Source: an uncultured bacterium (GTDB lineage Bacteria > Bacillota > Clostridia > Lachnospirales > Lachnospiraceae). From it: DNA of 20,960 nt. Below are positions 7,820 to 14,990 of the stretch, in pieces (position 1 is the stretch's first letter; the number at the start of each line of letters is the position of its first letter). The stretch covers positions 1 to 20,960 of the forward strand of contig CAJMMH010000007.1 of assembly GCA_905214365.1 (NCBI GenBank), read 5' to 3'. Both the position numbers and the translations under genes were made by a program. The notes below the pieces were generated by a model. That model had not been told where the DNA came from and made no database searches. It saw nothing but the letters and a program-made list of their open reading frames with translations.

Positions 7820-7834
7820 CGGGGAGAAGAAAAT

Positions 7835-8575
7835 ATGGGATACCACGAGTCGATGGTAGAGGGAAGAAACGCGGTCATTGAAGCGTTTCGTTCCGGAAAA
7901 ACAATTGATCGCCTGTTTATACTGGATGGCTGTCAGGACGGCCCGATCAAGACGATCCTCAGAGAAGCAAAAAAGCAGTCTTCACTGACTACATTTGTAA
8001 AGAAAGAGCGTCTGGATCAGCTTTCCGAGACCGGAAATCATCAGGGCGTAATCGCGTACTGCGCGGCATGCGAGTATGCGGAGGTTTCTGATATTCTGGC
8101 AAAGGCAAGAGAAAAAGGCGAGGATCCGTTCCTCATTCTTCTGGATGAGATTGAAGATCCGCATAATCTGGGCGCGATTATCCGTACGGCAAATCAGGCG
8201 GGCGCGCACGGCGTTATCATTCCGAAGCGCCGGGCAGTCGGTCTGACCGCAGCGGTCGCAAGAACTTCAGCGGGTGCAGTCAACTATGTGCCGGTTGCGC
8301 GTGTAACCAATCTGGTGACAACGATTGAGGATCTGAAAAAAGAGGGAATCTGGTTTGTCTGCGCGGATATGGGCGGAACGGAAATGTACGATCTGAACAT
8401 GAAGGGACCAATCGGACTGGTGATTGGAAACGAAGGAAACGGCGTCTCCAGACTGGTGAAGGAGCACTGTGATATGGTAGCGACAATCCCGATGAAGGGA
8501 GACATTGATTCCCTGAATGCATCGGTTGCCTGCGGCGTGCTGGCATATGAGATCGTACGCCAGAGAAGAGGCTGA
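7835..8575 (+). CDS. rlmB: 23S rRNA (guanosine-2'-O-)-methyltransferase, RlmB/TrmH family
   Basis: SPOUT-class methyltransferase expected to methylate the ribose of G2251 (E. coli numbering) in the 23S P-loop with S-adenosylmethionine. 246 aa from ATG 7835 (GGGGAG at 7821-7826); an earlier in-frame ATG at 7805 lies in the hairpin region and is less likely. An N-terminal ribosomal-L30e-like substrate domain (about 5-80) is followed by the SPOUT domain: motif 1 DEIEDPHNLGAIIRTA from about 104, motif 2 GLVIGNEGNGVS (194-205, Glu200), motif 3 MKGDIDSLNASVA (220-232, Ser226, Asn228). Last gene of the T-box operon; no yacP/rae1 follows as it does in Bacillus. Confidence 0.94.
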   Translation: MGYHESMVEGRNAVIEAFRSGKTIDRLFILDGCQDGPIKTILREAKKQSSLTTFVKKERLDQLSETGNHQGVIAYCAACEYAEVSDILAKAREKGEDPFLILLDEIEDPHNLGAIIRTANQAGAHGVIIPKRRAVGLTAAVARTSAGAVNYVPVARVTNLVTTIEDLKKEGIWFVCADMGGTEMYDLNMKGPIGLVIGNEGNGVSRLVKEHCDMVATIPMKGDIDSLNASVACGVLAYEIVRQRRG

Positions 8576-8656
8576 CCAGGTCTGGCTCAGACGCAGTCCG
8601 CCAAAAGCCGCTTGAATTGCCTGAAATTTGGCTTGGGATCGGTCCGTCCGGAGCTC

Positions 8657-8685
8657 TTGACAGATCCGCTGTTTGCGGGTAAAAT
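8657..8685 (+). promoter_or_regulatory. Consensus promoter of the SDMH/Moco cluster
   Basis: TTGACA (8657-8662) and TAAAAT (8680-8685) are spaced by 17 bp, close to the best sigma-A consensus. Transcription would start near 8692, giving a leader of about 56 nt. Inside the leader, ACAAAG (8706-8711) and CTTTGT (8723-8728) form a 6-bp inverted repeat with an 11-nt spacer that could be an operator or small hairpin. No clear terminator separates rlmB (stop at 8575) from this promoter. Confidence 0.8.
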
Positions 8686-8747
8686 AGCAGACAGAAAAAG
8701 GCAGTACAAAGGCATGTATTGTCTTTGTCAAGCAAAGGAGAAAGCCG

Positions 8748-9488
8748 ATGGCGTTTTTTTACACGGAAGGAACACGGGATACATCATACAGGGAGGCTTC
8801 GGTTGACGAAGTCTTCCCTTTTTTGCGTGAATCCGGCCATATCGTATCGGTAGTCGGAGCAGGCGGGAAGTCTTCGCTTATTGATTGTCTGGCATCGTTT
8901 GTACAGAAACAGGGACGGTGCGTGCTGGTATCGACGACAACGCATATTTTTCAGCCTCCGGCCCGGCAGTACGCAAAACGGCAGTCTGACCTGGAGCGGA
9001 TCTGGAAAGAAGGCCGCTATGCAGTGATTGGAGCGCCTGCGCCGCGCGGCCGACTTGGGATGCCGGAGACGGACTGGTTTTGGAAAGCTGCGTCGATGGC
9101 GGATCTGGTCTTTCTGGAAGCAGACGGATCCAGACAGCTTCCGGCAAAGGTTCCGGCTGCCCATGAGCCGGTGCTTTTGCCGCAGAGCGATCTTCTGATT
9201 GGCGTACAGGGTCTGCGCGCGGCAGGCGGACAGATTCAGGATGTGTGCCTGCGCGCGGAGACTGCCTGCGGACTGCTTGGCAAAATGCCTGATATGCCGA
9301 TGACAAAGGAAGATCTGGCATGGATTCTCGCGTCCGTGGACGGCTGCCGCAAGCAGGCTGGGAACCGGCTGTATTATGCGGTTTTAAATCAGTGCGATAC
9401 GGAACCGGACAGACAGGCAGCGCTTTGCGTGATGCGGCAGCTGAAGGAAGCCGGTATCGAAAACCGGTTGTTTTCATGTCTGCGGTAA
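8748..9488 (+). CDS. yqeC: Putative selenium-dependent hydroxylase accessory protein YqeC
   Basis: Member of the YqeC family, one of the marker genes that travel with orphan selD and selenium-dependent molybdenum hydroxylases. 246 aa, cytoplasmic. A P-loop-like nucleotide motif GAGGKSS is at residues 37-43, followed by a LVSTTTHIFQP segment, and LVFLEADGSRQLPAK provides a Walker-B-like acidic site; VLNQCDT may act as base-recognition (NKxD-like) element. The biochemical step is not established; it is thought to help place selenium in the molybdenum cofactor. First gene after the 8657 promoter, with AAGGAG at 8735-8740. Confidence 0.88.
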   Translation: MAFFYTEGTRDTSYREASVDEVFPFLRESGHIVSVVGAGGKSSLIDCLASFVQKQGRCVLVSTTTHIFQPPARQYAKRQSDLERIWKEGRYAVIGAPAPRGRLGMPETDWFWKAASMADLVFLEADGSRQLPAKVPAAHEPVLLPQSDLLIGVQGLRAAGGQIQDVCLRAETACGLLGKMPDMPMTKEDLAWILASVDGCRKQAGNRLYYAVLNQCDTEPDRQAALCVMRQLKEAGIENRLFSCLR

Positions 9489-9500
9489 CCGGCGGTTATA

Positions 9501-9549
9501 GGAAAATCAGCTGCACAGGCAGGTGCATAAGAGATTTTGAGAGTACGTT
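9501..9549 (+). repeat. Solo right-arm copy of the dispersed repeat, upstream of moaC
   Basis: This 49-bp stretch aligns to 14101-14148 with one gap and about seven or eight mismatches, including the runs AATCAGC, CATAAGAGATT and GAGAGTAC. The left arm of the larger inverted repeat is not present here; yqeC coding sequence lies upstream. It fills most of the yqeC-moaC gap and ends 19 bp before the moaC ATG. Confidence 0.8.
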
Positions 9550-9568
9550 AAAAGCAGAGGAGGAAGCT

Positions 9569-10057
9569 ATGGACGGACTGACACATTTTGATGCAGATGG
9601 TAAGGCCGTTATGGTAGATATCCATGAAAAGGCGGATACACTGCGGATTGCGGAGGCAATGGGAAGTATTGCGGTGAATGAAGCAGTATTTGAAGCGATT
9701 CAGAACGGGACCGCGAAGAAGGGCGATGTGCTCGGATGCGCGCGGATTGCCGGAATTATGGCGGCAAAACGCAATGCGGAGCTGATCCCGCTCTGCCATA
9801 TCATTGCGCTGACCAGCTGTGAGGTGCGCTTTGAACTGTCAGCAAAGGAGCGGACAGTCACCGCGTTCTGCCGCACATCCTGCGTGGGAAAGACTGGCGT
9901 GGAGATGGAGGCAATGACCGGCGTGAGCGTTGCACTTCTGACAATATACGATATGTGCAAGGCATTGGACCGCGGCATGTGCATCGGAAACATTCATCTT
10001 CTGGAAAAATCCGGAGGGAAGAGCGGCCATTATCAGTCAGAAGAGGAAACAAAATGA
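9569..10057 (+). CDS. moaC: Cyclic pyranopterin monophosphate synthase
   Basis: Makes cyclic pyranopterin monophosphate from the MoaA product 3',8-cyclo-GTP in molybdopterin synthesis. 162 aa from ATG 9569, which has GAGGAGG upstream; the frame is open further 5' into yqeC but that part is not MoaC-like. Active-site residues match E. coli numbering exactly: Lys51, His77 (PLCH), Glu112 and Glu114 (GVEMEA), Asp128 and Lys131 (YDMCK). Its stop overlaps the mogA/moaB start by 4 bp. Partner MoaA is encoded downstream in the same cluster. Confidence 0.97.
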   Translation: MDGLTHFDADGKAVMVDIHEKADTLRIAEAMGSIAVNEAVFEAIQNGTAKKGDVLGCARIAGIMAAKRNAELIPLCHIIALTSCEVRFELSAKERTVTAFCRTSCVGKTGVEMEAMTGVSVALLTIYDMCKALDRGMCIGNIHLLEKSGGKSGHYQSEEETK

Positions 10058-10605
10058 GGTATCGGACGGGAATTATTACAGCGAGCGACAAGGGATTTGC
10101 AGGAGAAAGGGAAGATTTGAGCGGACCGGCAATTGCAGAGCGGCTGCCAGCGGATCGGTATGAGGTTGTCAGCAGGAAGGTTCTTCCGGATGACCGCGGA
10201 CAGCTGGAGAAGGAAATGATCCGGCTGGCGGACAGCTGCGGCTGCGATCTGATTCTGACGACCGGAGGAACCGGTTTTTCACCGAGAGATGTGACACCGG
10301 AAGCGACGATTGCGGTATCGGATCGGATGGCGCCTGGGGTTGCCGAGGCAATCCGCGCTTATAGCATGACCATTACAAAGCGGGCAATGTTAAGCCGAGC
10401 AGTCAGCGGAATCCGGAACCGGACGCTGATTATCAATCTGCCCGGAAGCCCGAAGGCAGTGAAGGAAAGCCTGGATTGCATTCTGGACGTGCTGCCGCAT
10501 GGACTGGAGGTTCTGCGCGGAGAGATTTCAGAATGCGCAGATGCTGTATCAGGTTCGGAAAACAGAAACGAAAGCCTTTTTCAAACACGCTCTGGGGAGA
10601 AATGA
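10054..10605 (+). CDS. mogA: Molybdopterin adenylyltransferase (MogA/MoaB family)
   Basis: Expected to adenylylate molybdopterin before metal insertion. 183 aa from ATG 10054 (ATGA overlap with moaC); longer upstream frame is not homologous. The MoCF-domain signatures are clear: TTGGTG at 69-74 followed by FSPRDVTPEAT, and LPGSPKAVKESL near residues 130-141. The length and DVTPEAT motif fit MogA, though Firmicutes proteins of this type are also named MoaB. The last 20 or so residues are a polar tail. Nine bp separate it from selD. Confidence 0.9.
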   Translation: MRYRTGIITASDKGFAGEREDLSGPAIAERLPADRYEVVSRKVLPDDRGQLEKEMIRLADSCGCDLILTTGGTGFSPRDVTPEATIAVSDRMAPGVAEAIRAYSMTITKRAMLSRAVSGIRNRTLIINLPGSPKAVKESLDCILDVLPHGLEVLRGEISECADAVSGSENRNESLFQTRSGEK

Positions 10606-10614
10606 AGGAAACGT

Positions 10615-11658
10615 ATGAAAGAAACAAAATTGTTCTGTAAAGGCGGCGGGTGCACGGCGAAGCTTGGAGCCGGCGTGTTGTCCCGTGTGCTGGAAAGGCT
10701 GGATCGCGGACCGGCGGATCCGAATCTTCTGATTGGATTTGACAGCCGGGACGATGCAGCGGTTTATCAGGTGGCGGACGATCTGGCTGTGGTACAGACG
10801 CTGGATTTCTTCCCGCCGATGGTGGAGAATCCGTACCTGTTCGGGCAGATCGCGGCGGCAAACGCGCTGAGCGATATTTACGCAATGGGAGCGGATGTCC
10901 ATACCGCGCTGAATATTGTCTGCTTTCCGGAGCAGATGGATCTTAATATTCTTGGAGAAATCATGCGGGGCGGAAATGATAAGGTCCGGGAAGCGGGAGG
11001 AACGATTGTCGGCGGGCACTCCATCGCGGACAGCGATGTGAAGTATGGGCTCTCCGTCATGGGAACGGTCTGTCCGTCAAAAATGTATCCGAATAACCAG
11101 GGACAGGAAGGGGATCTTCTGGTTCTGACTAAGGCGCTTGGAACCGGACTGATCTGCACGGCCGCAAGGGTGAAACAGGCGCCGGAAGGTACGCTTGAAA
11201 AAGCGGTCGCTTCGATGACCGCGCTGAACCGGACGGCGTCGCTGCGGCTGCGGGAATATGAAGTTCATGCCTGCACCGATGTGACCGGATTCGGATTCCT
11301 TGGCCATCTGCATGAGATGCTGGACGACAGGCTGTCCTGCGAGATTTTCGCAGACCGGGTTCCGGTGCTGGACGGCGCGGCATACTGCGCGGAGGAATTT
11401 CTTTTGACGGCGGCCGGGCAGAGAAACCGGAATTACCTGGGCAATCATGTTCATTTTGATAACATCAGTTTTGCAATGGAGGAAATTTTATTTGATCCGC
11501 AGACATCCGGCGGATTATTGGCGGCTGTCCGGGAAGAGGACGCAAAGGCGCTCTGCGAAGCACTCCAGAGAGACGGGCTTTGTGCAGCAATCGTCGGAAG
11601 ACTGAAAAAGAAAGAGCCAGTGGAAATTCTGGTACGGCAAAGCGGCTGTTTGGCATAA
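10615..11658 (+). CDS. selD: Selenide, water dikinase (selenophosphate synthetase)
   Basis: Uses ATP and selenide to make selenophosphate, the activated selenium donor. 347 aa. The N-terminal catalytic loop reads GGGCTAKLG: Cys13 and Lys16 correspond to the essential Cys17 and Lys20 of E. coli; the second E. coli cysteine (Cys19) is Ala here, and the position is Cys rather than selenocysteine. The ATP/metal parts SRDDAAVY, TLDFFPP, GGHSIADSDVKYG and DVTGFGFLGHL are intact. No selA, selB or tRNA-Sec gene is in the window; lying among yqeB/yqeC, yedF and the desulfurase, its likely job here is labile selenium for a molybdenum hydroxylase. Confidence 0.97.
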   Translation: MKETKLFCKGGGCTAKLGAGVLSRVLERLDRGPADPNLLIGFDSRDDAAVYQVADDLAVVQTLDFFPPMVENPYLFGQIAAANALSDIYAMGADVHTALNIVCFPEQMDLNILGEIMRGGNDKVREAGGTIVGGHSIADSDVKYGLSVMGTVCPSKMYPNNQGQEGDLLVLTKALGTGLICTAARVKQAPEGTLEKAVASMTALNRTASLRLREYEVHACTDVTGFGFLGHLHEMLDDRLSCEIFADRVPVLDGAAYCAEEFLLTAAGQRNRNYLGNHVHFDNISFAMEEILFDPQTSGGLLAAVREEDAKALCEALQRDGLCAAIVGRLKKKEPVEILVRQSGCLA

Positions 11659-11735
11659 GGCCGGGAACGGTACAGCGCAGAGCAAAAACACATAGAAAAA
11701 GGGAAGAGAAAATAACAGAAGAAGGAAGTTCGGTT

Positions 11736-12521
11736 ATGAGCGAAAAACAGCAGATTAAAATCAATGCGGTCGGAGATGTCTGCCCGATTCCACTGATCAA
11801 GGCAAAGCAGGCAATTGCGGCGCTTGGCGGGGCAGGAATTGTTTCTGTTCTGGTCGATAATGAAATTGCAGTACAAAACCTGCAGAAGATGGCAGCACAG
11901 AAGGGATATCGCGCAGCAGCGGAAACAAAGGAAGCGCAGCGGTATGAGGTCGCGATTGAGATTCCGGGATCAAACACGGCGGAGGCTGAGCGTCAGGAAC
12001 CAGGGGAAGAGACGAAAGAAGCAATGAGCTCTGAAAAAACGGAAAATACAGCGAAACGGACCGCAGAGAATGCGGATGCCAGTGCAAAAGCAAAGGCAGG
12101 CTCAGCGGAAGCGGAGAAGCAGCAGACAGAAGCGAGGGAGACAGGAACGACAGGAGCGGAAAGCTGCGGACCGGACCGCAGGAGAAGAGGCACTCTGGTT
12201 GTATTTTCTTCCGACCAGATGGGCGATGGAAGCGAGGAGCTTGGCGGAATTCTGATCAAAGGCTTTGTATACGCGCTGACGCAGTTAGAAGAGCTTCCGG
12301 AGGCAGTGATTTGCTATAACGGAGGCGCAAAGCTTTCCTGCGATGGTTCTTTGGTGTTAGAGGATCTGAAAACGCTGGAAGCGGAGGGCGTTGAGATTCT
12401 GACCTGTGGTACGTGCCTGAATTATTATGGTCTGACTGAGAAGCTTGGTGTCGGCAGCATTACCAATATGTATGCGATTGCCGAGCGCATGGCCGGAGCG
12501 GACCGGATTGTGAAGCCATGA
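11736..12521 (+). CDS. yedF: Selenium metabolism protein YedF with expanded linker
   Basis: Two-domain protein of the YedF family found beside selD. Residues about 6-76 are a TusA-like domain with the sulfur/selenium-carrying Cys16 in the CPIP motif. Residues about 152-261 are a DsrE-like domain with the family CGTCLNYYGL motif (Cys224, Cys227) and Cys202. The segment between, about 78-151, is hydrophilic and low in complexity (Ala, Glu, Lys, Thr, Gln), far longer than the usual short connection (most YedF proteins are about 200 aa; this is 261). Start ATG 11736 was chosen because the TusA domain begins there, with GAAGGAAG upstream. Ends in a 4-bp overlap with the desulfurase. Likely carries persulfide or perselenide towards SelD or YqeB; inferred. 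Confidence 0.92.
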   Translation: MSEKQQIKINAVGDVCPIPLIKAKQAIAALGGAGIVSVLVDNEIAVQNLQKMAAQKGYRAAAETKEAQRYEVAIEIPGSNTAEAERQEPGEETKEAMSSEKTENTAKRTAENADASAKAKAGSAEAEKQQTEARETGTTGAESCGPDRRRRGTLVVFSSDQMGDGSEELGGILIKGFVYALTQLEELPEAVICYNGGAKLSCDGSLVLEDLKTLEAEGVEILTCGTCLNYYGLTEKLGVGSITNMYAIAERMAGADRIVKP

Positions 12522-13663
12522 TTTATCTTGACAGTGCAGCGACTTCGCTGTTAAAGCCGCCTGGCGTGGCAGAGGCTGTTTCCAATGCGGTTATGACGCT
12601 TGGCGGAGCGGGACGCGGCGGCCACGGACCGGCGCATGAGGCAGCTTTGTGCCTGTACCGGACAAGAAGCCGCCTGGCAGAGCTGCTCGGCGCAGCAGAT
12701 CCATCGGAAATTGCGTTTACGTCCAATGCAACGCAGAGTCTGAATACCGCGATCTGCGGCTTGATTCACCCAGGGGACCATGTGATAACAACCGTTTGTG
12801 AGCATAATTCGGTGCTGCGGCCGCTGTACCGGCTGGAGAAAGAGGGCGTTTTGCTGACCGTGATTTCCGCTGACCGGCAGGGGCATCCGGATTATGAAGC
12901 GATCCAGGCTGCCTGCAGACCGGAAACAAAGGCGATTGTCATAACGCATGCGTCCAATCTGACCGGAAATCTGACTGATATCAGCCGGGTCAGCCGTATT
13001 GCCAGAGAGCAAGGACTTCTGCTGATTGTCGATGCGGCACAAACAGCCGGAACGATTCCGATTGATGTACAGAGGGATGGAATTGATGTGCTTTGCTTCA
13101 GCGGCCATAAAGGTCTGATGGGGCCGCAGGGAATCGGCGGGATTTATGTCAGAAGAGGCGTGAAGGTACGTCCGCTGTGTGTTGGAGGAAGCGGAGTAAA
13201 AAGCTTTGAGCAGGAGCATCCGGAGCAGATGCCGGAAGCATTGGAAGCAGGAACGCCCAATGCGCCGGGAGCGGCAGGTCTGCTGGCCGCCATAGAGTGG
13301 CAGAAAGCAATCGGAACAGCAGCAATCCGGGAACGGGAACAGATGCTGACCGGGCGGTTTAGCAGTCAGGTCATGGAAATCCCCGGAGTGATCTGCTATG
13401 GAGATCCGGACTGCGCGCATCGGACAGCGACCGCTGCTATTAATATAGAAGATCTGGATTCGCAGACAGTCAGCGCGTGGCTCTGGGAGGACTATGGAAT
13501 CGCAGTCCGGGGCGGAGCGCACTGCGCACCGTTGATGCACCGCCTTTTTGGAACAGAAGCACAGGGGATGGTTCGGTTCAGCTTTTCTTATTTTAATACA
13601 GAGGCAGAAATTGACCAGGCGGTTCTGGCGGTCCGGGAGCTGGCTGCGGAGGCACAGCAATGA
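12518..13663 (+). CDS. Cysteine desulfurase family protein (SDMH-associated, EF2568-like)
   Basis: PLP-dependent enzyme of 381 aa that would remove sulfur (or selenium) from cysteine (selenocysteine) and hold it as a persulfide. The PLP lysine is Lys198 in FSGHKGLMGPQG; the cofactor-binding segments THASNLTGN and VDAAQTAGT are present. The catalytic cysteine is Cys336 in RGGAHCAP, a SufS-like active-site loop. The family with this gene order (next to selD, yedF and DUF3343) is the one described with Enterococcus EF2568 in the SDMH system. Four-bp overlaps on both sides (yedF before, DUF3343 after) suggest coupled translation and a dedicated selenium-delivery role. Confidence 0.94.
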   Translation: MIYLDSAATSLLKPPGVAEAVSNAVMTLGGAGRGGHGPAHEAALCLYRTRSRLAELLGAADPSEIAFTSNATQSLNTAICGLIHPGDHVITTVCEHNSVLRPLYRLEKEGVLLTVISADRQGHPDYEAIQAACRPETKAIVITHASNLTGNLTDISRVSRIAREQGLLLIVDAAQTAGTIPIDVQRDGIDVLCFSGHKGLMGPQGIGGIYVRRGVKVRPLCVGGSGVKSFEQEHPEQMPEALEAGTPNAPGAAGLLAAIEWQKAIGTAAIREREQMLTGRFSSQVMEIPGVICYGDPDCAHRTATAAINIEDLDSQTVSAWLWEDYGIAVRGGAHCAPLMHRLFGTEAQGMVRFSFSYFNTEAEIDQAVLAVRELAAEAQQ

Positions 13664-13908
13664 GAGAAAAAAAGAAGTTTTTTCTGATGACGTTTCAGAC
13701 AACGACGCAGGCAATGAAGCTGGAAGTGATTGCAAAGGAACAGGGACTTCCCGGTCGGATGATTCCGATTCCGGCGTCGGTGCGTGCCGGATGCGGAATG
13801 GCATGGCGAGCAGAGGTTTCCGACCGGGAGCAGATTCTGGAGGCGGCTGCACAGTCTGGCGCGTCGTGGGAGCAGGAAACAGAAGTCTGGCTGTGGGAGC
13901 GCGTATAA
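13660..13908 (+). CDS. DUF3343 putative selenium/sulfur carrier protein
   Basis: A small 82-aa protein of the DUF3343 family, often annotated as a putative Se/S carrier. It has a beta-alpha-beta start (FFLMTFQTTTQAMKLE), then PIPASVRAGCGMAW with a single invariant-looking Cys45, and an acidic/Trp-rich end. One cysteine in a Gly-Cys-Gly turn fits a carrier of persulfide or perselenide. Starts 4 bp inside the desulfurase gene. Function is inferred from family and neighbours. Confidence 0.88.
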   Translation: MREKKKFFLMTFQTTTQAMKLEVIAKEQGLPGRMIPIPASVRAGCGMAWRAEVSDREQILEAAAQSGASWEQETEVWLWERV

Positions 13909-13984
13909 TGTGCAGAATGGGCGCAGAGGCGAACAGCAGGGCAGGTTGCGCGGACTAACTGGACGGAAACGGCGGATTTGTTTG

Positions 13985-14147
13985 ATGTACTCTCGGAATC
14001 TCGTTGTACCTGAATTTGCGAGGGGATTTTTTGTCGGAGGTGCCTGAATTTTTGAGGCGTACGCGGTGCGTACGTTGATAAAATTCAGACATCTACGGCG
14101 GGAAATCAGCCGCAAGGCCAGGTACATAAGAGATTCCGAGAGTACAT
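13985..14147 (+). repeat. 163-bp imperfect inverted repeat / long RNA hairpin between DUF3343 and yqeB
   Basis: Left arm 13985-14052 and right arm 14080-14147 are complementary over about 68 bp. The outer 18 bp are perfect (13985-14002 with 14130-14147). An 8-bp block (14005-14012 with 14019+100, i.e. 14119-14126), a 5-bp block TTGCG/CGCAA, and an inner 28-bp block follow, separated by small internal loops. A separate 7-bp apical stem CGTACGC (14058-14064) / GCGTACG (14068-14074) with loop GGT caps it. About six of the arm differences leave G-U pairs in a + strand transcript, about three leave A-C. No ORF is convincing inside, no transposase is adjacent. It lies in the 262-bp gap within an otherwise tight operon, and ends 23 bp before the yqeB start. 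Confidence 0.88.
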
Positions 14148-14170
14148 TTTGTCGGATGGGAGAAAATAGG

Positions 14171-14980
14171 ATGAAAAAACAGGATTTGATAATTGTCCGC
14201 GGCGCGGGCGATCTGGCAACCGGAACGATCTGCCGGCTTGCAAAAAGCGGATTTCGCCTTCTGGTATTGGAAACAGTCTACCCGGCGGCGATTCGCAGGC
14301 AGGTAGCGCTCAGTGAGGCGGTGTATGAAGGAAGCGCCTGTGTGGAAGGCGTAACGGCAGTGCAGATTGAAGCGGTCAAAGGGGCGGACGCGGTATGGGC
14401 GCGGGGGCAGGTTCCGGTGCTGGTTGATCCGGTGGGAGATGCAATCCTGGCACTGAAACCGGCGGCAGTCGTCGATGCGATTCTGGCAAAACGGAATCTC
14501 GGAACGACGCGTGCGATGGCTCCGCTCACGATTGCGCTTGGTCCGGGATTTACAGCGGGAATTGATGTGGATGCGGTCATTGAAACCAAGCGCGGTCATA
14601 ACCTGGGGCGTGTGATTACCGATGGAAGCGCGGCTCCAAATACCGGGATACCGGGAATGATCGGCGGATACGCAGCGGAGCGTGTGCTTCACGCGGAGAC
14701 TGCCGGTACGCTGCGGAGTATCCGGCAGATCGGCGATCTTGTGACGGCGGGAGAGCCGATTGCCGCGATTGAAACGGAAGACGGAAGTGTTTCTGTAAAG
14801 GCGTCGATTTCCGGGCTGATCCGGGGAATGATCCGGGACGGATATCTGGTGACAAAAGGGTTTAAAATCGCGGACATTGATCCGAGAACCGAAGAACTGG
14901 CTAACTGTTTTACAATTTCCGATAAGGCGCGGTGCATAGCCGGAGGTGTGTTGGAAGTGATCTGCTCCCGTTTAGAATAG
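14171..14980 (+). CDS. yqeB: Selenium-dependent molybdenum hydroxylase maturation protein YqeB (EF2563 family)
   Basis: The most specific marker of the SDMH system. 269 aa from ATG 14171 (GGGAGAAAATAGG upstream); the frame is open 105 bp further into the inverted repeat but lacks homology there. An N-terminal Rossmann-like motif VRGAGDLATGT (9-19) resembles XdhC-type nucleotide sites, followed by LETVYPAAIRRQVALSEAV. A C-terminal part (GDLVTAGEPIAAIE...VKASISGLIRG) looks like a barrel-sandwich/biotinyl-lipoyl-like fold. Thought to act in adding selenium to the hydroxylase's molybdenum site; biochemistry unproven. Ten bp upstream of the molybdopterin-binding gene. Confidence 0.92.
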   Translation: MKKQDLIIVRGAGDLATGTICRLAKSGFRLLVLETVYPAAIRRQVALSEAVYEGSACVEGVTAVQIEAVKGADAVWARGQVPVLVDPVGDAILALKPAAVVDAILAKRNLGTTRAMAPLTIALGPGFTAGIDVDAVIETKRGHNLGRVITDGSAAPNTGIPGMIGGYAAERVLHAETAGTLRSIRQIGDLVTAGEPIAAIETEDGSVSVKASISGLIRGMIRDGYLVTKGFKIADIDPRTEELANCFTISDKARCIAGGVLEVICSRLE

Positions 14981-14990
14981 GAGGCTTTTT

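Noticed and set aside
8576..8656. Terminator after rlmB
   Set aside because: I looked for a stem with a T-run between the rlmB stop and the 8657 promoter; only short or broken stems are present, so none is reported.
9320..9568. N-terminal extension of MoaC overlapping yqeC
   Set aside because: The open frame reads through the end of yqeC and the repeat copy but is not MoaC-like; numbering from ATG 9569 puts all active-site residues exactly at the E. coli positions.
12551..13852. 433-codon open frame on the minus strand
   Set aside because: It lies antisense to the desulfurase and DUF3343 genes, its translation is Arg/Ser/Pro/Cys-rich with no recognisable domain, and it has no ribosome site. 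It results from codon bias of the real genes.
14066..14170. Longer N-terminus for YqeB starting within the inverted repeat
   Set aside because: The added residues are Arg-rich and unlike the family; the Rossmann motif begins properly a few residues after ATG 14171, which has its own ribosome site.
13909..14170. Insertion sequence or CRISPR array in the DUF3343-yqeB gap
   Set aside because: There is no transposase frame and no regularly spaced repeats; only the single inverted repeat is seen.
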